Below are positions 36,804 through 46,859 of a stretch of 46,887 bases of DNA, in pieces. Source of the DNA: Rhodospirillales bacterium (GTDB lineage Bacteria; Pseudomonadota; Alphaproteobacteria; Rhodospirillales; Magnetospirillaceae); the NCBI GenBank assembly GCA_014380005.1, contig JACMKT010000171.1:1-46887 (forward strand), read 5' to 3'. Within the stretch, counting starts at the first letter, position 1. Each line of letters opens with the position of its first letter. Made by a program: the position numbers and the translations under genes. Under the pieces are notes generated by a model. It searched no databases, was not told the origin of the DNA, and saw nothing but the letters and a program-made list of their open reading frames with translations.

Positions 36804-38354
36804 ATGAGCGACGCTGACGATCCGCGTAACAAATTCAGACGACCGCTGGAACGGCCGACGCTGAACCTGCCCGTGCGCCGGCTGGATCAGGGTGAGCCGA
36901 CGACGCCCGTTGACGACCAGCACCCATCGGCGCCGGGTGGATTGGCGCGTCTGCTGGATGCCGTCGCCAAGATGCTGCAGCCCAAGCCGCAGCCCGAGCC
37001 CAAACCCGCCCAGCCGGTCATGCCGCCGGTGGACCCGCCGGTGTTCACCGTGCTGGTGGCGGCCATGAACGGCGACAGCCCGGACGGCGCCGCGTCCCAG
37101 GCCCTGTTCAAGCTGCTGGACACCAAGACCACCCTGAAGGTCAAGCCGCTGCCGCGCCCGTTCCAGTTGGACATGCTGGATGACCCGGCCCAGGTGGCCT
37201 CGGCGGTGACCAATACCCGCCACGCCATCGCCGCCGAAAACGCCGACCTCATGGTGTGGGGCGACGTGACCAAGGACGGCTACCGCCTGCGCCTGTCGGG
37301 CACCGCCATCCCCGACGAGGAACGCCCGGCGGCGTTCGGTCCCTCGACCCGCATGGAACTGCCGCTCAAGCTGGACGAGCCCCAGCTGAACCTGCTGTAC
37401 GCCGCCATCCTGGCCGCCGCCGAACCGGCGACCGAGGTCCAGCGCGCCGGTATCCGCCGCCTGCTGCCCTTGGCCGCCATCCCCCTGGAAGTCATGGCCG
37501 CCAAGCCGCCAGTGGCCATGACCATGCCCCAGCAGCGCACCCTGCAACTGGTGCACGGCCATGTGTGCGCCGCCTGCGCCACCGCGGTGCCGCCATCCCA
37601 ATCGCCCGAGTGGTTCCAGAAATCCATCAACGCCTATCGCGCTGCCGAAAAGCGCCTGAACCCGCGCCTGGACCCGCCCTGGGAAGCCGGGCTGATCCAC
37701 AAGCATCTGGCCGCCGTACTGACCATGCGCGGCGAGCGGGTGAAGGACCGCGCGGTGGAGTTCCTGAAGGAAGCCGTGGGCGAATGGCGCGCCGCCACCG
37801 AAAGCCTGAACCGCGCCACCATGCCCCAGGAATGGGCGGCGGTGCAGACCCGGCTGGGCACCACCCTGTACCGCCTGGATTTACTGACCGGCGACAGCGA
37901 ATTGCTGCGCGAGGCCTTGCAGGCCCTGCAAGCGTCGCAGCAGGTCTATACCCGCGCCGAAGCCCCCCAGCGCTGGGCCGAGATCATGCACACCATCGCC
38001 CAGGTGCTAGAGGTTTACGGCGACCAAATGAAAAACCCCGAGGTGCTGAAACGCGCCATCGAGGCCTGCAATTCCGTGCTGGAAGTGCGCAACCGCGACC
38101 GCACCCCGCTGGCCTGGGCCGCCACCCGCAACACCTTGGGCTCGGCCCTGTTCCTGCTGGACAAGCATGGCGGCGGCGTCACCCATCTGCTGCTGGCCCT
38201 GGACGTGCTGGAAGAAGCCCTGGAGGTCTTCAAGACCTATGGCGCCAAAGGCCCGGCCCAGGTGGCCGCGCGCAATCTGGCCCATGTGAAGAAATTGGCG
38301 GAAGACCGCAAAGCCCGCCAAATCATCGACCCGGAATGGGCGGGCCGGGAATAA
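36804..38354 (+). CDS. TPR-like repeat protein, unknown function
   Basis: 516 residues starting 10 bp after the ligA stop. The first 85 residues are Pro-rich and charged (a PKPQPEPKPAQP run), residues about 85-215 form an alpha/beta region (VLVAAMNGD, LMVWGDVTKDGYRLRLSG), and the C-terminal 280 residues are helical repeats of TPR type with the recurring pattern EWAAVQTRLGTTLYRL / RWAEIMHTIAQVLEV / AWAATRNTLGSALFLL at about 50-residue steps. No signal peptide. It may be a cytosolic scaffold; no function can be given. Confidence 0.7.
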   Translation: MSDADDPRNKFRRPLERPTLNLPVRRLDQGEPTTPVDDQHPSAPGGLARLLDAVAKMLQPKPQPEPKPAQPVMPPVDPPVFTVLVAAMNGDSPDGAASQALFKLLDTKTTLKVKPLPRPFQLDMLDDPAQVASAVTNTRHAIAAENADLMVWGDVTKDGYRLRLSGTAIPDEERPAAFGPSTRMELPLKLDEPQLNLLYAAILAAAEPATEVQRAGIRRLLPLAAIPLEVMAAKPPVAMTMPQQRTLQLVHGHVCAACATAVPPSQSPEWFQKSINAYRAAEKRLNPRLDPPWEAGLIHKHLAAVLTMRGERVKDRAVEFLKEAVGEWRAATESLNRATMPQEWAAVQTRLGTTLYRLDLLTGDSELLREALQALQASQQVYTRAEAPQRWAEIMHTIAQVLEVYGDQMKNPEVLKRAIEACNSVLEVRNRDRTPLAWAATRNTLGSALFLLDKHGGGVTHLLLALDVLEEALEVFKTYGAKGPAQVAARNLAHVKKLAEDRKARQIIDPEWAGRE

Positions 38355-38413
38355 ACCTTTAAAGACGCACCGCCGATGCCTCATTATGCTCGGCAAGCTT
38401 TTCAAGGATCATC

Positions 38414-38824
38414 ATGTCTGAAATGGATTGGAACCGGGATAAGCCCCTCAATGGCGTGAGGGGCTTGCTCGCCACCGACAAGCCGTTGACCAAGGAACTC
38501 CTGATCACCGCGTTACGCTCCGCCGGAGCGGGCCAGATCGTTGCCGGCGGCGGCCCCGACATGCTGGAAGCCATCCGCGCCTTCAATCCCGACGTCATCT
38601 TCGCCGAATTCGACATGACCCCGTTCGACGGCAACGCCTTTGTCCACCATATCCGGGCGGATTTCAAACTGACCACGCCGGCCATTCTGATGTTCCACGA
38701 AGGCGACCAGACGAAAGCTTTGCAAGGCGCCAAACAGGCCGGCCTCAACGGCGCACTGCCCATCCCGTTCACCCGCGACAGCGTGGTCAGGATGACCCAG
38801 AAGGTGCTGCGCGGACGGGGCTAA
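38414..38824 (+). CDS. Stand-alone receiver-like protein lacking the phospho-acceptor Asp
   Basis: 136 residues, one CheY-like domain. The strand that normally ends in the phosphorylated Asp reads PDVIFAEFDMTPFDG, with E65 at that place. The conserved Thr/Ser (AILMFHEGD) and Lys (ALPIPFTRD) are also missing. It therefore probably does not work by phosphorylation; Glu may imitate the active state. D67 is a less likely alternative acceptor. AAGGA lies 7 bp before the ATG. Its stop overlaps the end of convergent tamB by 4 bp. Confidence 0.75.
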   Translation: MSEMDWNRDKPLNGVRGLLATDKPLTKELLITALRSAGAGQIVAGGGPDMLEAIRAFNPDVIFAEFDMTPFDGNAFVHHIRADFKLTTPAILMFHEGDQTKALQGAKQAGLNGALPIPFTRDSVVRMTQKVLRGRG

Positions 38825-41800
38825 TAATCCTTCCGCCAATTGAACCCCACCCCGCCGCCGCTTTGCTCGCCCACCGAGCTTTCCACCGAGAAGCCGCCGC
38901 CCAGTTCCTGTTCCACCGTGACCTTGCCCAAGCCGGAAGTGCCTTGGTCCACGCGGACGAAGGTGTCGGAACCGATATATTTGCCCGCCGACAAGGTGGG
39001 GCCGGAATCCGCATTCGTTTGCGCGGGAGTGTCGGCGGAACCGATGCCCAGCACGTCCAGGCCCAGAAGGCCGCGCACCCGGCCGATGGGGTCGAAGCCG
39101 CCACCGCCGCCGGTCAGGCCTGAGGCGGCCATTTGCGCCAATTGCACCTGCTGGAAGGCGGACAGCTTGCCCGCCTCGCGGCCAAACAGCAGCCGCGCCA
39201 GCACCTCGTCCTGGGGCAAGGGCGGTTGCGAGGTGATGGCAAGCTCGGGCTGGTTGGCGGTGCCGGTAAGGTTGATGCGGGCCGTGATGTCGGGAGCGGA
39301 GGCTTCGGCCATCACGTTCAGGCTGGGGTCGATGGTGTCGCCGCCCAGGAACACCACCTCGCTATCCGGGGTCAGGCGGAACTGCTTACCCAAGGCGTCG
39401 TATTCGCCGCGCACCGCCACCAGCCGCCCGGTCAGGCTGGGCTGCGAGGCGGTCCCTGTCGCAGTCACATCGCCCTGCCACTCGCTGTCCAAGCCGCGCC
39501 CGCGCACAAAGGCGTGTTCCACCGCCACGGCGACCGCCAGGGCAATTGTCACAGGAATATCCGCCGCGTCAGGCTTGGCCGGTTTCGGCGGCGCGCCGGG
39601 CCGGTTGATTTCCACCACGTCCAGGGTGACCGGGCCACTGCCTTTCAAGCGCGCAATATCCACCTCGGCCCGCGGCACCGCCAGTTTGCCCGCCACCCGG
39701 CCCTGGCTGCCATCGCCTTCCAGCCGCAGGGTGCCGTTGATTTCCGCCTCCACGTCGTCGCGGCGCAGGGCGGTGAATCGACTGAACACCACATCCGCCC
39801 CATAGGCGCCATCCAGCCCGCCCGCCCCATGGGCCCGCACACTGCCGCGCCCGCCATCGCCGCCTTGGGCTTGGATCCGGATGCGGTCGCCGTCCAATTG
39901 GGCGCTGGCGGTCAATGCGGTGACCAGGGTGCCGTTTTCCAAATTCTCATAGCGCCCATGGGCCAAGGTGGCGCGGCCCGACAGCAGCGGCGCCGCCATG
40001 GTGCCGGCCACCGTGCCATCGGCCTGCACTTGCCCGGCGAAGACATGCCCAGCTAGGGGCAGCGCCTCGCTGATGCGCCCCGCATCGCCCGACAGGCTGA
40101 ACCGCCCCGAGACCGCTCCATCGCCCGGCAACGGCAATGACCCGCTGGCGAAGGCCTGGACCCGCTCGCCATCGCGCAACGACGCATCCACAGCGACCCG
40201 GCCCTTGCGCCAATCGGCCACCAGCTTGGTGGACAGGCGGCCCAGCCCGGCGCGGGCGGCGGCGGCCACCCCGGTCAAATCCACATGGGCGTGGGGATCG
40301 TCCAAGGTGCCATCCACGCTTGCCGTGCCGCTGATCCGGCCCACCACATCGACCATCTCCAGCGGCACTTCGTCCAGGCGGGCGCGCGCCGAGACCACCC
40401 GGCCCTGCAACCGCCCCTCCACATCCAACCGCCCCGCCCCTAGGGTCAGCACGGTGGGCGCCAGCACCACGCCGTCGCGGCCCCAGCGCACAGTGCTGGG
40501 CTGGGCCAAGCTGGCATTGCGCCCGCCCACGGCCAGCAGCACATGGTCCAACCGCGCCTGTCCGACCGGGCCATTCACTTGGACCGAACCGTCCACCTCC
40601 AGCCGGGCGCCCGCATTGTTGCCGTCCACGGTAAAGGTGAAGATGCGGCTGGAGCCTTGTGCCGTCAGCGACACGGCATCCATACTGACACCGGCGCCGC
40701 TGATGCCCGCCCCCCGCACACTCACCCGCACCGAGCCCGGGTCGAGCACCGCATCGGCCTCGACCCGCCCGGAAAGAGGGCGCCCCACCAGCCCCTCCCA
40801 GGCCTTCAATTCGGGAATGCTGCCCTTCAGCCGCCCACGTACGGCGCCCCCGGCCACCACCAGATCGCCGGTCACTTGGGATTGTCCCGAAACCAGCAGC
40901 AGATCGTCCACCCGCACCTCGCCACCCATTGCCAGCCGGGCGCGGCCAGCCAAGGGGTAACCCGCCACGGACATGTCTGCGGTTAAAACGCCCTCGGGCT
41001 TGACGGCCAGATGATTGAGATCGAAGGCCAGCACGCCATCCCCCGGCGGCACCCCGCTTACCGCCAATCCGGCCAGATGGACGATGCCGTTGGCGGCGGG
41101 ATCGGAGATACCGCTTACCCTGCCCACCGCTAAACCGCCGCCGCGCAGGGTGGGCGTGAACACCGACAGATCGGGCACCGACAGCTTGGCCCACACATGC
41201 CCCACCGGCCCCGCCGCCCACAGCCGGGCCTTGGCGCCGCGCAAGGTGGCATCGTCCAGCACCACGGCGCCGTCCTTATAACGGAAGCGCGCACGCAGGT
41301 CGGGACTATCCCCCAGCAACCGGTCAAGTACCGCGATGCCCGAGGCGAAACCGCTGGTCCGCCCCTGCACCACCCCGCGCATATGGGACAGATTGCCCGC
41401 CAATTGCCCGCGCAAGGTGGCGCCGCCTTTGAAGCGCCGGTCCAACACCGACAAATCAGGGATACGGGCGGCGACGCGCAAATTGGCGTCACGGCCCCAT
41501 TGCTCGACGATGCCCGAGCCGGTTACGGCCATCTGCCCAGCCTCCAGCCGCACATGGCCCAGGCGGATGCGCCCATTATCGGGGTCTATGTCGCCCACCA
41601 CGCTAAGGTCCGCCACCGGCACCAACGCCTTGCCGTTCCCCCAGCGCGGCGCCTGAGCCTCCAGCGTCAGCGCCACCTGCATGGCTTCCACCCGCCCGGT
41701 CAGGGCCAAAGCGTTCCAGCGGAAATTGTCGGCGCGGCCCTGGCCCACCTCCACCCGGCCCGATACCACCGGCGACGGCAGGCGCCCGGCGACGAAGCCC

Positions 41801-42456
41801 GAGCCCACCGCCTCGCCCGCCAGGGGCATGCCGGCCAAGCGCTCCCATTGGGTCAGTTGGGGAATGCGCAGATACCAGCGTAAATCCAGATAGTCGCGCC
41901 CCGCCGTGCCTGACAGCCGCACCAGCCCGCCACCGGCAGAGCGCAGATGCAGCTCCACCGCGCCGCCGCCGCCCTGCATCTGGAAAGTGCCGCCCAAATC
42001 CAGTTCCAGCCGCTGGCCCAGCACCGGCGGGTCCAGCACAATGGGGGCGGAGACTTCGTCCAGGCGCAGGGTGCCGCGAATGTCGGGCAATTCACCCGGC
42101 TGCGTCCCCGATTCCACCGGCAGCCGCCGCACCTCCACCCGTTGCGCCACGAGGCGGTCGATGTGCAAATCGCGGCGCAGCAGGCGGAACGGGTGCCATT
42201 GCAGTTCGGGCTTGGCGACCTCCAGCCATGTGCCCTGGACATCGGTCAGGCGCAGGTAATCGGCACGCATGCGGAAGGGCCAGCGCAGATGATAGCCGTC
42301 CAGTTCGAAACCGGGCAGCGCTTCCTCCAGCTTGCCCGAGACCCAGCGTTCGCCCGGCCCGGTGTGCAGGAATAAGACGAAGCCCGACAGCACGGACAGC
42401 CCCACCACCAGGAAGGCAGCCAGTCCCAGAACGATGCGTTTCAACCGCGGTGTCAT
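38821..42456 (-). CDS. TamB, inner-membrane component of the TAM complex
   Basis: 1211 residues. An N-terminal membrane helix (about residues 7-27) anchors a very long periplasmic beta-rich protein; the C-terminal DUF490/TamB domain includes DSEVVFLGGDTIDPSLNV and ends ESSVGEQSGGGVGFNWRKDY. With TamA it spans the periplasm and helps insert some outer-membrane proteins or move lipids. It starts 10 bp after tamA. GGAGG is only one base from the ATG at 42456; a TTG at 42465 is the alternative, so the exact start is uncertain. Confidence 0.9.
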   Translation of the reverse strand: MTPRLKRIVLGLAAFLVVGLSVLSGFVLFLHTGPGERWVSGKLEEALPGFELDGYHLRWPFRMRADYLRLTDVQGTWLEVAKPELQWHPFRLLRRDLHIDRLVAQRVEVRRLPVESGTQPGELPDIRGTLRLDEVSAPIVLDPPVLGQRLELDLGGTFQMQGGGGAVELHLRSAGGGLVRLSGTAGRDYLDLRWYLRIPQLTQWERLAGMPLAGEAVGSGFVAGRLPSPVVSGRVEVGQGRADNFRWNALALTGRVEAMQVALTLEAQAPRWGNGKALVPVADLSVVGDIDPDNGRIRLGHVRLEAGQMAVTGSGIVEQWGRDANLRVAARIPDLSVLDRRFKGGATLRGQLAGNLSHMRGVVQGRTSGFASGIAVLDRLLGDSPDLRARFRYKDGAVVLDDATLRGAKARLWAAGPVGHVWAKLSVPDLSVFTPTLRGGGLAVGRVSGISDPAANGIVHLAGLAVSGVPPGDGVLAFDLNHLAVKPEGVLTADMSVAGYPLAGRARLAMGGEVRVDDLLLVSGQSQVTGDLVVAGGAVRGRLKGSIPELKAWEGLVGRPLSGRVEADAVLDPGSVRVSVRGAGISGAGVSMDAVSLTAQGSSRIFTFTVDGNNAGARLEVDGSVQVNGPVGQARLDHVLLAVGGRNASLAQPSTVRWGRDGVVLAPTVLTLGAGRLDVEGRLQGRVVSARARLDEVPLEMVDVVGRISGTASVDGTLDDPHAHVDLTGVAAAARAGLGRLSTKLVADWRKGRVAVDASLRDGERVQAFASGSLPLPGDGAVSGRFSLSGDAGRISEALPLAGHVFAGQVQADGTVAGTMAAPLLSGRATLAHGRYENLENGTLVTALTASAQLDGDRIRIQAQGGDGGRGSVRAHGAGGLDGAYGADVVFSRFTALRRDDVEAEINGTLRLEGDGSQGRVAGKLAVPRAEVDIARLKGSGPVTLDVVEINRPGAPPKPAKPDAADIPVTIALAVAVAVEHAFVRGRGLDSEWQGDVTATGTASQPSLTGRLVAVRGEYDALGKQFRLTPDSEVVFLGGDTIDPSLNVMAEASAPDITARINLTGTANQPELAITSQPPLPQDEVLARLLFGREAGKLSAFQQVQLAQMAASGLTGGGGGFDPIGRVRGLLGLDVLGIGSADTPAQTNADSGPTLSAGKYIGSDTFVRVDQGTSGLGKVTVEQELGGGFSVESSVGEQSGGGVGFNWRKDY

Positions 42457-42466
42457 GCCTCCCAAT

Positions 42467-44227
42467 TTAGAACGCCTGCCCCAAACTCAAGTAGATCTGG
42501 TACGAATCATCCATGCCGGGACGAGGATTGATGGGCACCGCCACATCGGCGCGCACCGGCCCGATGGGAGTGAAGTAGCGCACGCCCAGACCGGCACCCC
42601 AACGCAGGGTTTCCATTGGGCGCGGCAGCCGGGTTTCATAGGCGTTGCCGGCCTCGACGAAGGGAACCAGCCCGATGGTGTCGGTCACCTTGACCCGCAC
42701 TTCGCCGCCGAAAGCCAAGGCCGACAGGCCGCCGGTGGGATCATTGTCGTTATCCACCGGCCCGGCCCGCTGGAAGCCGAAGGCGCGCACCGACCCGCCG
42801 CCGCCCACATAGAACCGCTTATCCGCCGGCACGTCGTCCAACCCGGTGCCGGTAATGGTGCCGAAACGGCCCCAGCCGGCCAGGATGATGCGCGGCTTGT
42901 CCAACAGCATGATGTAGTGGCTGTCATACAGTTCGAACCGGGTGAAGCCGACGGTGCCGCCCAAGGCCTCCACAAAAGGCCGCATTTGGGCGCGCAGGCG
43001 GTTGCCCTTTGTCGGGTCCAGCAGATCGTCGGTGTCGTCCTGGCGTGCCTCCAGCGGAAACGATACCAGGGTGTAATTGCGCCTACGGTCGTTGCGCTCC
43101 TCATAGGTCCGCTCCAACGCAGTGGAGGCCGCCGCCCGCCATGTGGGCGTCACCACCCATTCCATGCCCACGGCGCCGCCGACGGTGCGGGTGACATAGG
43201 CGTCGGTGCGCTGTTCCTCGGCGGTGAAAGAGGACAGCACATCCTGATCCACGCCCAACACGTCGGGCACCCGCAAGGTCACATCGGCGGCGTTGCGGAT
43301 TTGGCTGGCGGTCAGGGACGTGCGCAGCCGTTCGGCGGCCCCCAGCAGGTTGCGGTGCTCCCAATAGGCATTGGCGCCGACGCCTTCCGATGACGCCCAC
43401 GACACGCCCGTGCCCACCGAGCGCTGATCGGCCTCGCGCAGATCGAGGGTGATGGGCAATTGCCCGTCCTCCTGAGCCTGCTTGGCCGTCGCCAGCTTGA
43501 CCGACGAGAACAGCCGGCTTTCCACCAGCCGCTTGCGCATGGTCTCCATCTGGCTGACCGAGAACCGCTCGCCCGGTTCCCACGGCAAGCGGCGGCGCAC
43601 CCAGCCTTCGTCCACATGGGTCAGACCGGTGATGGCGACCGGCCCGAACCATGCCAACGGGCCGGACGACACCACCACATCCACCCGCATGGTCTGGGCG
43701 GCATGGTCCACCACCACTTGGCGGTCCTGCACCTTGGCCAGGGCATAGCCCTGCTCGGCCAAGGCGCGCAGCAAGGCCGCCTGGGCTTCCACCACCGGGG
43801 CGGCACGGGCCGGCTGGCCGATGGCGAGACCAAGATCGGATAGCGGCACCGGCTTGGGCTGGGGCGTGTTGAAGGCGGCATCCACCCGCACATTGAAGGC
43901 CTCCAGCTTGAAGGCCGCACCGGGCGCCACGGTCACGGTGACGAGTACCGGCTGGGCTTGCTCGTCCATGGCGAAGGTGGTCTGGGCGGCGTAGTAGCCC
44001 TCGGAGCGCAGCACCTCGCTGATGCGGTCCATATCGGCTTCGGCCCGGCGCTGCAGGGACAACAGGCTGGCGGGCGGTTCATCGCGCAATTGGAACAGGC
44101 GCGAGACCTCCTCGATCCGGTCACGCAAATCGTCGGCCCCCACCAATTCGACCCGGTAAGGCACGGTCTGCGCCCAGGCCGAAAGCGGTGCAAGCAGCGC
44201 CAGGAACAACCAGACCAAAAGGCGCAT
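42467..44227 (-). CDS. TamA, Omp85-family outer-membrane protein
   Basis: 586 residues. A signal peptide (residues 1-20, ending SAWA) is followed by POTRA domains (about 25-270) and a 16-strand barrel with the Omp85 landmarks FYVGGGGSVRAFGFQRAGP and the C-terminal strand QIYLSLGQAF, ending in Phe as expected for outer-membrane barrels. It partners with TamB, the next gene. The ATG at 44227 follows GGGGGAT. Confidence 0.93.
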   Translation of the reverse strand: MRLLVWLFLALLAPLSAWAQTVPYRVELVGADDLRDRIEEVSRLFQLRDEPPASLLSLQRRAEADMDRISEVLRSEGYYAAQTTFAMDEQAQPVLVTVTVAPGAAFKLEAFNVRVDAAFNTPQPKPVPLSDLGLAIGQPARAAPVVEAQAALLRALAEQGYALAKVQDRQVVVDHAAQTMRVDVVVSSGPLAWFGPVAITGLTHVDEGWVRRRLPWEPGERFSVSQMETMRKRLVESRLFSSVKLATAKQAQEDGQLPITLDLREADQRSVGTGVSWASSEGVGANAYWEHRNLLGAAERLRTSLTASQIRNAADVTLRVPDVLGVDQDVLSSFTAEEQRTDAYVTRTVGGAVGMEWVVTPTWRAAASTALERTYEERNDRRRNYTLVSFPLEARQDDTDDLLDPTKGNRLRAQMRPFVEALGGTVGFTRFELYDSHYIMLLDKPRIILAGWGRFGTITGTGLDDVPADKRFYVGGGGSVRAFGFQRAGPVDNDNDPTGGLSALAFGGEVRVKVTDTIGLVPFVEAGNAYETRLPRPMETLRWGAGLGVRYFTPIGPVRADVAVPINPRPGMDDSYQIYLSLGQAF

Positions 44228-44454
44228 ACCATCCCCCAATCCTCACAAGCGGGCGTGAGTTTAGGGATGTCCCAGCCCAGCCTGAAGCCTGCCGGACGGC
44301 CTGTGCCTAAGGGCTGGCCCCCCGATATTCCCTTGCGGACCACAACCTCCGCCCCCATGTTGGCTGCTGTCGAATTTCGGTTGGGTTTTCCCTGCGTCCG
44401 AATTGATGCCGGGCGCAATGTTGAGCCGGGCAACTCCGCAATGGAGGAAAACAA

Positions 44455-44661
44455 ATGTCCACTGGCACTGTGAAATGGTTCAACAGCACCAAAGGCTTCG
44501 GCTTCATTCAGCCCGACGATGGTTCGCCCGATGTGTTCGTCCATGTCAGCGCGGTCGAAAAAGCCGGGATGGGAAACCTCGCCGAGGGCCAGAAACTGTC
44601 CTATGTCCTGGAAAAGGGTCGCACCGGCAAGATGGCGGCTGTCAATTTGAAAGCCATCTGA
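44455..44661 (+). CDS. Cold-shock-domain protein, CspA family
   Basis: 68 residues. RNP1 (KGFGFI) and RNP2 (VFVHVS) are intact. It binds single-stranded nucleic acid as an RNA chaperone. ATGGAGGAAA gives a strong ribosome binding site. The gap of 227 bp to the divergent tamA start includes a long leader, as is common for cold-shock mRNAs whose folding changes with temperature; no clear structure was worked out. Confidence 0.95.
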   Translation: MSTGTVKWFNSTKGFGFIQPDDGSPDVFVHVSAVEKAGMGNLAEGQKLSYVLEKGRTGKMAAVNLKAI

Positions 44662-44756
44662 TATAGTTCGTGTCGATAGGCGCGCCGGCCCAGGCAACTG
44701 GGCCGGTCGCGGCCATTCTGGTTGGCAGGACCAATCCTAGTTGAAAGGCCCAGTGC

Positions 44757-45032
44757 GTGGCGAAAGAAGATCTGATCGAATTTGACGGTGTCGTTGCTGA
44801 AGTGCTTCCCGACTCCCGCTTCAAGGTGACCCTGGATAGCGGCCATGACGTCATGGCCTATGCCTCTGGCCGCATGAAGAAGAACCGTATCCGCATCCTG
44901 GCGGGCGACCGTGTCACGGTCGAAATGACCCCCTACGACTTGACCAAGGGCCGGATTAACTTCCGCCACAAGGACGAGCGCGCTGGCACCGGCCCGACCG
45001 GCGTTCGCCGCCCGCCGCCGCGTCGCCGGTAA
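44757..45032 (+). CDS. Translation initiation factor IF-1 with C-terminal extension
   Basis: 91 residues from a GTG at 44757. The S1-like fold is clear ([49 protein letters not shown]). Usual IF-1 ends near residue 72; here about 17 basic and Pro-rich residues follow ([10 protein letters not shown] at the end), which may add rRNA contacts. It lies between cspA and a DEAD-box helicase, suggesting a cold-adapted translation set. Confidence 0.93.
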   Translation: MAKEDLIEFDGVVAEVLPDSRFKVTLDSGHDVMAYASGRMKKNRIRILAGDRVTVEMTPYDLTKGRINFRHKDERAGTGPTGVRRPPPRRR

Positions 45033-45045
45033 CGGACTGATTCTA

Positions 45046-45069
45046 CGCGGGCGTTGCGATACGCCCGCG
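45046..45069 (+). terminator. Hairpin after infA
   Basis: CGCGGGCGT (45046-45054) pairs with ACGCCCGCG (45061-45069) around a 6-base loop, 13 bp after the infA stop. No T run follows, so it may be a weak terminator or an mRNA end-protecting structure. Confidence 0.5.
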
Positions 45070-45190
45070 CAATCTGTTATATCCAGCTTCTACCGGGCGT
45101 TTGTCGCCCAGGGAACTCCTCCGCGATAGCACGCGGGCTGCCGCCATTTGTGCGGCTCCCATCCCGAGAGTTCCACCTCCCCCTATCCCA

Positions 45191-45236
45191 GTGGTCGCGT
45201 GCCCCACGGGCGCCCTGGAACCGGTTCCACGACCAC
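45191..45236 (+). promoter_or_regulatory. Structured leader of the DEAD-box helicase gene
   Basis: GTGGTCG (45191-45197) pairs with CGACCAC (45230-45236), and the perfect palindrome GGAACCGGTTCC (45217-45228) lies inside. The gap of 259 bp between infA and the helicase holds no gene; these folds suggest a structured 5' leader or a regulator site. Confidence 0.4.
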
Positions 45237-45291
45237 GATAGCGGCCCGACGGCCCTGGTGGCGGCGGACTCTCATTGAAAGTTCATTACGT

Positions 45292-46617
45292 ATGATTACG
45301 TTTTCCGCGCTCGGCCTAGCCGAGCCCCTGATGCGTGCCCTCGACGAAGAGGGCTACACCACCCCGACCCCCATTCAGACCGCCGCCATTCCGCATCTGC
45401 TTGAGGGCCGCGACGTGCTGGGCATCGCCCAGACCGGCACCGGCAAGACCGCCGCCTTCGCCCTGCCCATCCTGCACCGCCTGAACGCCGACCGCAAACG
45501 GGCCGCGCCCCGTTCCACCCGCGTGCTGATCCTGACCCCGACCCGCGAGCTGGCCGTCCAGATCGGCGAGGGCTTCACCGCCTATGGCCGCCATGTCAGC
45601 TTCAAGGGCACGGTGATCTTCGGCGGCGTCGGCCAGGTGCCCCAGGTCAAGGCCATGGCCAATGGCCTGGACGTGCTGGTGGCCACTCCGGGCCGTCTGA
45701 TCGATCTGATGGATCAGGGCCTACTGAACCTCAACAGCGTGGAAATGCTGGTGCTGGACGAAGCCGACCGCATGCTGGACATGGGCTTCATCCATGCCGT
45801 GCGCAAAATCACCGCCAAGCTGCCCAAGCAGCGCCAGACCCTGTTCTTCTCGGCCACCATGCCCGACACCGTGTGCACGCTGGCCAACAGCCTGCTGAAC
45901 AACCCGGTGCGCGTGGAAGTCACCCCGGTGGCCTCTACCGTGGAAAAGATCGCCCAAAGCGTCATGTTCGTCACCCGCGAGCACAAGCGCAACCTGCTGG
46001 AACATGTGCTGAAGAGCGGTGCCTGCAGCCGCGCCATCGTCTTCACCCGCACCAAACACGGCGCCAACCGCGTGGCCGAGCAGCTGAGCAAATCGGGCAT
46101 CACCGCCGACGCCATCCATGGCAATAAAAGCCAGGGCGCCCGCCAGAAGGCGCTGGCCGCCTTCCGTTCCGGCGAGGTCCGCGCGCTGGTCGCCACCGAC
46201 ATCGCCGCGCGCGGCATCGACGTTGACGGCGTCACCCACGTCATCAATTTCGAGCTGCCCAACGAGCCGGAAAGCTATGTCCACCGCATCGGCCGCACCG
46301 CGCGCGCCGGCGCCGAGGGTATCGCCGTTTCGTTCTGCGACATGGAAGAAGTGGCCTATCTGCGCGACATCGAAAAGACCATCCGCCAACCGGTGCCGGT
46401 GGATCACGACCACGAATGGCACGCCGAAGGCATCGCCCGCATCCACGCCTCAAAAGGCCCGGCCCCCAAGCCGCCGGCCCAAGGCCGTGGCAATAGCGGC
46501 GGTGGCCGTCCGCCCCAAGGCCGTGGTGCCCGTCCGGGCCAGCCGGCGGCGGCTGCCAACAAGACCCGCCGCGATGGTCAGGGCCAGCATGGTCATGGTC
46601 AGCGCGGTCGCGGCTAA
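45292..46617 (+). CDS. DEAD-box RNA helicase, RhlE-like
   Basis: 441 residues. Q motif (GYTTPTPIQ), motif I AQTGTGKT (46-53), [22 protein letters not shown], and [10 protein letters not shown] are all present. The C-terminal 60 residues are a Gly/Arg/Pro/Gln-rich low-complexity tail that typically binds RNA. It unwinds RNA during ribosome assembly or decay, often in the cold. The start at 45292 (MITFSALGL) fits the family; a frame open from 45148 adds residues with no homology pattern. Confidence 0.93.
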   Translation: MITFSALGLAEPLMRALDEEGYTTPTPIQTAAIPHLLEGRDVLGIAQTGTGKTAAFALPILHRLNADRKRAAPRSTRVLILTPTRELAVQIGEGFTAYGRHVSFKGTVIFGGVGQVPQVKAMANGLDVLVATPGRLIDLMDQGLLNLNSVEMLVLDEADRMLDMGFIHAVRKITAKLPKQRQTLFFSATMPDTVCTLANSLLNNPVRVEVTPVASTVEKIAQSVMFVTREHKRNLLEHVLKSGACSRAIVFTRTKHGANRVAEQLSKSGITADAIHGNKSQGARQKALAAFRSGEVRALVATDIAARGIDVDGVTHVINFELPNEPESYVHRIGRTARAGAEGIAVSFCDMEEVAYLRDIEKTIRQPVPVDHDHEWHAEGIARIHASKGPAPKPPAQGRGNSGGGRPPQGRGARPGQPAAAANKTRRDGQGQHGHGQRGRG

Positions 46618-46634
46618 AGCTGTTTAGGTAAGGC

Positions 46635-46669
46635 AAATGCCCTTCCACCGTCGGGTGGAAGGGCATTTT
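46635..46669 (+). terminator. Strong intrinsic terminator of the helicase gene
   Basis: A perfect 15-bp stem (46635-46649 with 46654-46668), loop GTCG, and TTTT at its end, 17 bp after the helicase stop. Confidence 0.93.
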
Positions 46670-46690
46670 GTCTGCCCGCTCGCCATACGA

Positions 46691-46720
46691 TTGACACACG
46701 CATAGTGTGCATAATAATAT
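46691..46720 (+). promoter_or_regulatory. Sigma-70-like promoter with overlapping palindrome
   Basis: TTGACA (46691-46696), 18 bases, TAATAT (46715-46720). The spacer and -35 overlap carry CACAC-GCATA-GTGTG (46695-46709), a perfect dyad that could be an operator. It would drive the gene running off the right edge. Confidence 0.6.
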
Positions 46721-46859
46721 TGCCGATAAAGCAATAATTAGCCGCAGCCGCGGGCTAAATGTTGATGATGTGCGGGTCGATCAGCGAACGGAATTTGCGG
46801 CCGCTCGAACTCGCGAGATAGACCGAAAAGAAAAAGCCGAGGGAGAAGCGACTAAGGTG

